DNA from: Mycobacterium sp. Aquia_216
GTDB lineage: Bacteria > Actinomycetota > Actinomycetes > Mycobacteriales > Mycobacteriaceae
Assembly: GCF_026723865.1 (NCBI RefSeq)
Contig: NZ_CP113529.1
Span: 930,001 to 994,000, forward strand
Direction: 5' to 3'
Length of the DNA stretch: 64,000 nucleotides
Below, piece by piece: positions 60,566 through 64,000 of the stretch. The position numbers were made by a program, and so were the translations under genes. The notes beneath the pieces were generated by a model. It worked only from the letters and a program-made list of their open reading frames with translations, searched no databases and was not told where the DNA came from. Positions within the stretch are counted from its first letter, which is position 1, and each line of letters starts with the position of its first letter.

Positions 60566-61051
60566 TTAGGGCAACGCGGGGATGGTCGTGGGTAGCCATG
60601 ACGGCCAGTGATGCCGACGCGTGGGTTCCTGCTGGGTCGGTTGATGTGCGGGTGGTTGGGCGGCGCTGCTGGTGGGTGGCGCCGTGGTCGTCGTGGTTGT
60701 GGTGCTCGGCGGCGGAGTCGTCGTGGTGGTCGTCGTGGTGGTCGTGGTCGTGGGGGTAAGCGACGGCGTCGTGGTGGTACTTGGGGTGCCGCCAGTGCCC
60801 TGGTCTTCGACGAGTTGGATGATGCCGTAGATGATCAGGGCGATCAGGATCAGCACCATCAAGCCCCAGCCGATCAGTATCACCGGCCTGCGGTACCAGG
60901 CGGTGGGCTCGGTCTCCTCATCGAGAGGATCCAGCGGGGGCCCGAACTGGTCGGGAGCGGGCGGCGGGGGCTCGCCGGATGCCGCGCGATCACCCGGATT
61001 GACGTCTCGATGCCGGGTCGGTTGATTGAAGTCCTCAGGTGGGCGTGCCAC
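60566..61051 (-). CDS. Small single-pass membrane protein with Thr/Pro tail, paralogue B
   Basis: The 161-aa protein starts at GTG 61051 (VARPPEDFNQP); the longer start at 61084 would run into the duplicated dcd remnant and is not preferred. An acidic, Pro-rich head (DQFGPPLDPLDEETEPTAWY) precedes a helix (VILIGWGLMVLILIALIIYG) and a tail with poly-Thr and Pro. It resembles paralogue A in the helix and its flanks. It is the first gene of the probable three-gene operon with paralogue A and the Hsp70-like gene, divergent from DUF7159 copy 3. Confidence 0.68.
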   Translation of the reverse strand: MARPPEDFNQPTRHRDVNPGDRAASGEPPPPAPDQFGPPLDPLDEETEPTAWYRRPVILIGWGLMVLILIALIIYGIIQLVEDQGTGGTPSTTTTPSLTPTTTTTTTTTTTTPPPSTTTTTTTAPPTSSAAQPPAHQPTQQEPTRRHHWPSWLPTTIPALP

Positions 61052-61088
61052 GGCACCGATCGTACTGACAAGCAGGCGGTCCATGCCC

Positions 61089-61151
61089 TCTCGTAGCTAC
61101 CTGAACTTCATAAGGCCCACATAACTACGGCAGGAAGCCGGCACAGCTCGC
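61089..61151 (+). repeat. Remnant of the dcd 3' end upstream of DUF7159 copy 3
   Basis: Read forward, 61089-61124 gives S-R-S-Y-L-N-F-I-R-P-T-stop, against [15 protein letters not shown] at the end of dcd (35143-35178). The match continues for about 27 bp past the stop without gaps. No other dcd sequence is present here, so it is a broken copy carried along with the DUF7159 gene. Confidence 0.8.
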
Positions 61152-61234
61152 CCGGCGACGATCAGTTTGCGGTCCGCGTGGTCTCTCCCTCAGCCTGGCC
61201 ATGGCCGGCCGCGAAGATTGTGGAGGCGTGGCTC

Positions 61235-63049
61235 ATGGACATCGTGCTTGGAGTATCGATGGCGCCGGCCTCGGTTCAGATGGTCCTGCTGCAAGGCGAA
61301 AACGCTGACGGCGCCACGGTAGACGAGAACGAGTTCGACGTCTCCGCCAGCGACGACTCACCCACCGTCACTGCGTCTGATCGAGTGGTCGCCGCCATCC
61401 TGGGCACCCGCGAAGATGCGGCCGGCGCCGGCCTTGACCTGTCCGCCGTCGGGGTGGCGTGCACCGACCAACTCGAAGCGGCAGCGCTACGCGACGCGCT
61501 GGCCGCCCACAAAGTTGAGAACGTCATGCTGGTCTCGGCGTTCCTGGCGGCGACCGCTTTGACCCAATTTGTCGGCGGGGCAATGGGTTACGACAGCACC
61601 GCGGTGCTGTTCCTGGAGCCGGGCACCGCGACTTTGGCCGTTGTCGAAACCTCCGACGGTTCCATCGCGGATATCCACGAAGAACACCTGAACAGCCCCT
61701 CGGGGCAGATTGCCAACGCCGAGCTGATGGAGCTGGTGGCCGGGCTCGACGAGCTGCCGACGCGCCCCGGCGGTCTGTTTGTGATCGGCCGCGGCGTCGA
61801 CATCGCGCCGATCAAGCCGCAATTGGAACAGGCGACGTCGCTCACCGTGAACACACCGGAGGAGCCGGAGACAGCCCTAGCGCGGGGAGCCGCCCTGGCG
61901 TCCGCGAATATGCTCGCGTCTTCGACTGGCGTGCTGGCCTACGCACAAGACCCCGGCACGGGCGCGATCGATGTGTCTGCCCTACCCGAATATCTGAGCT
62001 TCACCGGCGACGCGCGAGGCGAGGAGGACATCGCCTACAGCGCCGTGGCAGACGACGAGGCGAATGCCAGCACTGTCGTCCTGGGCGCTTCGGGTGAGAG
62101 CGAACCGCGACGTAGGGCAGGCCTTTTGGTCGGAACTGGGTTGGCAGTAGCCGGCTTTAGCGCCGCGCTGGCATTAGAGGTCGCCTTGAGCCTTGGCATT
62201 CGCACGACTGTCGGTTTGCTGCCCGCCCCGATCCACGACCTCATCGCTCCGGTCCAGCAGGCACTCGTGCCTGAACTCGGGCCAGCGGCGGCTACGAAGG
62301 CGGCAGCGCCCAAGCCGCTGAGCCCACCCGCCGGCGGAGCGCCGGCAGCTTCGGTGCCCGCAGCCCCGGTTCCCCCAGCCCCACTGCCCGCAGCTCCGGT
62401 TCCCGCGGCCCCGGCCGTGCCGCTTCCGGTGCTGCTCCCGCCGATTCCGGCGGCGCCGGATTATCTGCCTGACCCGCCGGCAAACCCGCCCCCGATCCGG
62501 GTTCCGTCTCGCCCATCGCCGCCTGCCGAGCAACCGCCGGTCCACGTCCCGCCGCCGGTCCGCGTCCCGCCGCCCCACCAACCCCCGGCGGGGCAAGGGT
62601 CGTGGCCGGGAGGTGGCAGGCCCGGCGGGCCCTCCGGCAACCCGGGCGACGGCGGCCCAGGTCCTACCCGCGGGAATCCCGGCGGTGGTGAGCCGCATGG
62701 TGGTGGGCCACAAGGTGGAGGGCCGCATGGTGGTGGGCCCGGTAGCGGCCCCGCCCCGGGCCACGGGACTCCCGGCGACGGGCCGCCCCAGGGTGGTACG
62801 CCCGCCGGAGGTGGGGTGTCGCCCAGCGGCGGCGGGCCATCCGGCAGTGGCGGCGAACCTTCTGGTGGCGGGCCGGCTGGTGGCGACGAAACTTCTGGCG
62901 GCGGGCTGGCTGGTGGCGGCGGATCCCCCAGTGGTGGTGGCAGCGAGAGTAGCCCTGGCGGTTCGAGCAGCTCAAGCGGTGGCAGCGAGAGTAGCGGTGG
63001 TTCCAGCAGCTCAAGTGGTGGTAGCGCGAGTAGCGGCGTCCACGGGTAG
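61235..63049 (+). CDS. DUF7159-type membrane protein, copy 3
   Basis: The 604-aa protein starts at ATG 61235, with GGAGG at -10. The first 320 residues match copies 1 and 2: DIVLGVSMAPASVQMVLLQG, AILGTREDAAGAGLDLS, LRDALAAHKVENVMLVSAFL, FLEPGTATLAVVETSDG, FVIGRGVDIAPIKPQLEQ, EEPETALARGAALASA. Identity is highest to copy 1. The membrane helix is at about 294-322, followed by a Pro-rich linker, Gly/Pro repeats and a Ser/Gly end (GSSSSSGGS-type). It is divergent from the small membrane-protein/Hsp70-like operon. Confidence 0.78.
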   Translation: MDIVLGVSMAPASVQMVLLQGENADGATVDENEFDVSASDDSPTVTASDRVVAAILGTREDAAGAGLDLSAVGVACTDQLEAAALRDALAAHKVENVMLVSAFLAATALTQFVGGAMGYDSTAVLFLEPGTATLAVVETSDGSIADIHEEHLNSPSGQIANAELMELVAGLDELPTRPGGLFVIGRGVDIAPIKPQLEQATSLTVNTPEEPETALARGAALASANMLASSTGVLAYAQDPGTGAIDVSALPEYLSFTGDARGEEDIAYSAVADDEANASTVVLGASGESEPRRRAGLLVGTGLAVAGFSAALALEVALSLGIRTTVGLLPAPIHDLIAPVQQALVPELGPAAATKAAAPKPLSPPAGGAPAASVPAAPVPPAPLPAAPVPAAPAVPLPVLLPPIPAAPDYLPDPPANPPPIRVPSRPSPPAEQPPVHVPPPVRVPPPHQPPAGQGSWPGGGRPGGPSGNPGDGGPGPTRGNPGGGEPHGGGPQGGGPHGGGPGSGPAPGHGTPGDGPPQGGTPAGGGVSPSGGGPSGSGGEPSGGGPAGGDETSGGGLAGGGGSPSGGGSESSPGGSSSSSGGSESSGGSSSSSGGSASSGVHG

Positions 63050-63066
63050 CCGTTGGGCGACGCGAC

Positions 63067-63672
63067 TCAGAAGGTGTTGACCTTGTCGACGCTGACGAAC
63101 ATGCCGTGCCCGGTGTGGCCGTTGGTGAACCTGGTGCCGGCTTCGGAAGCGTCGATCGTCCAACCCTGCGCGTCGTAGGTCTTGTAGTCGATCGTGACGG
63201 CCGGGATGGCGCCTAGGTTGCCCAATATCCATTGGACAGAGCCACCGGAGGTGATGTGGACACCATTGGCATGCTCACCGTCCTGCAAGGGCGAGTTGGT
63301 GAATGGGGCCTCGCACCCGACGCTGTCCTTGTTGATCTGGCAGCGCGTGATGCCGGACTTGGTCTCGATGAAGACGTAGCCGTTCTGGTCGGGCGGCAGC
63401 GGGATGGCCCCGGCAGGCAAGGTCGGGGTGGCCGGCGTGGTCGGCGGGGCCGCAATCGGGCTGGACGGCGACGGCGGAGTCGCGCTTGGTCGTGGGGTGG
63501 GAAAGGCCGGCTCGGTGGGTCCGGTGCCGGGCAGGGCGACCGGCCGGCCCTCAATGACGGAGCTGCACCCCGACATCAGCACGGGACTGGCCAGCAGGCC
63601 GGCGAGCACCAGCGAGCCACCCGCCAGGCTCCGCCGTGCATTCTGCGATAAGCGCACGCGTTCGCTCCCCAA
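63067..63672 (-). CDS. lpqJ: Lipoprotein LpqJ
   Basis: The 201-aa protein has a lipoprotein signal with lipobox L-M-S-G-C (GLLASPVLMSGCSSV), so it is lipid-anchored outside. A Pro/Thr/Ser linker (about 45-90) precedes a C-terminal domain with two Cys (GITRCQINKDSVGCEAPFTN), DGEHANGVHITSGGSVQWI and YKTYDAQGWTIDASEAGTRF. It corresponds, by position after iniC and by sequence style, to LpqJ (Rv0344c). Function unknown. It is convergent with DUF7159 copy 3, with 17 bp between stops. Confidence 0.85.
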   Translation of the reverse strand: MGSERVRLSQNARRSLAGGSLVLAGLLASPVLMSGCSSVIEGRPVALPGTGPTEPAFPTPRPSATPPSPSSPIAAPPTTPATPTLPAGAIPLPPDQNGYVFIETKSGITRCQINKDSVGCEAPFTNSPLQDGEHANGVHITSGGSVQWILGNLGAIPAVTIDYKTYDAQGWTIDASEAGTRFTNGHTGHGMFVSVDKVNTF

Positions 63673-63769
63673 GATTCGAGATGTCAGACGTAGATTACGC
63701 AGTGGGTGGCGAAACGAACGGTGGCGACGCGCTTTTGAAATATTGCCGTTGGCAAAGTGTTACCGCGGG

Positions 63770-64000
63770 TCACAGCCCCAGCAGCTGCTCAGCGTTGCGA
63801 TGGCTGATGCGCGCCCGTTCATCGTCAGTGAGGGGCAGCGCGTCCAGGAAGGCGCGGGCGGCCTTCATCGATCCGAACGGATAGTCGGCCGAAAACGCCA
63901 CGCGGTCAATGCCGACCTGCGCGACCAGGTTCGCGTAGGTCGCCTCGTCGTTGAAGTTGGCGAACGTGTAGTGCAGATTCTGTCGCAGGTAAGTGCTGAC
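63770..64000 (-). CDS. Amidohydrolase-2 family protein, C-terminal part, runs off the window
   Basis: The reverse strand reads 76 codons to a TGA at 63770, with the start outside the window. It includes YTFANFNDEATYANLVAQVG, the metal-Asp region RVAFSADYPFGSMKAA and RARISHRNAEQLLGL. This is the end of a TIM-barrel decarboxylase/hydrolase of the ACMSD type (SADYPFG carries the metal Asp). Substrate cannot be set from this piece. Confidence 0.82.
   Translation of the reverse strand, partial: VSTYLRQNLHYTFANFNDEATYANLVAQVGIDRVAFSADYPFGSMKAARAFLDALPLTDDERARISHRNAEQLLGL

Overview
The window is high-GC DNA of a slow-growing, non-tuberculous-type Mycobacterium. From memory, its core follows the M. 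tuberculosis order Rv0306-Rv0315, tRNA-Gly, Rv0320, dcd (Rv0321), udgA (Rv0322), Rv0333, rmlA (Rv0334), Rv0337c-Rv0340, iniB-iniA-iniC and lpqJ. Long Pro/Gly/Thr-rich tails, GTG and TTG starts, and a LuxR-type regulator next to iniBAC fit this. I see no CRISPR array, insertion sequence or prophage. The species cannot be named from sequence reading alone.

Region by region: 0-15 kb starts with a truncated sulfatase, then a BluB-type nitroreductase, small membrane proteins, an alpha/beta hydrolase, an HxlR/tautomerase divergent pair, a PAP2 phosphatase, an exported YkuD-like protein, a TetR/SnoaL pair, and the Rv0311-Rv0313 block with a membrane-anchored Hsp70-like protein. A 1057-aa zinc-ribbon/cyclase-homology/ATPase protein interrupts the core before the Rv0314c homologue. 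15-19.7 kb holds a quinone-oxidoreductase-like enzyme, a Gly-rich winged-helix protein divergent from a MarR regulator with twin operators, and two tandem Tat-exported GH16 glucanases.

19.7-33.7 kb is accessory and ends at tRNA-Gly(CCC): a GT-C glycosyltransferase, guanine deaminase, a GAP-type membrane protein, a HExxH protein, a PAP2-lipid kinase fusion, a TetR/GMC oxidoreductase pair, a decayed Ser/Thr kinase, an L,D-transpeptidase, a secreted serine protease and an SDR.

33.9-50.6 kb returns to core: a VanY-like exported protein, dcd, two DUF7159-type membrane proteins, UDP-glucose dehydrogenase, rmlA, a YibE/F transporter-like protein, an aminotransferase, the EtfD-type iron-sulfur oxidoreductase with a repeat-bearing tail, and the IniR-like regulator. 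50.6-58.3 kb is the cell-wall-stress locus: an Rv0340-like protein, a greatly expanded iniB with near-identical 234-bp repeats, and the dynamin-like iniA and iniC. From 58.3 kb an apparent minus-strand operon (two paralogous single-pass Thr-rich proteins and a second Hsp70-like protein) lies divergent from a third DUF7159 gene; then come lpqJ and a truncated amidohydrolase.

The most interesting pattern is a family of single-pass membrane proteins with degenerate Hsp70/actin-like cytoplasmic domains and long disordered outer tails: two Hsp70-like and three DUF7159 genes. Two DUF7159 genes lie beside dcd, and the third lies beyond iniBAC behind a recognisable remnant of the dcd 3' end. This marks a segmental duplication that brought the family next to the dynamin-like Ini system.
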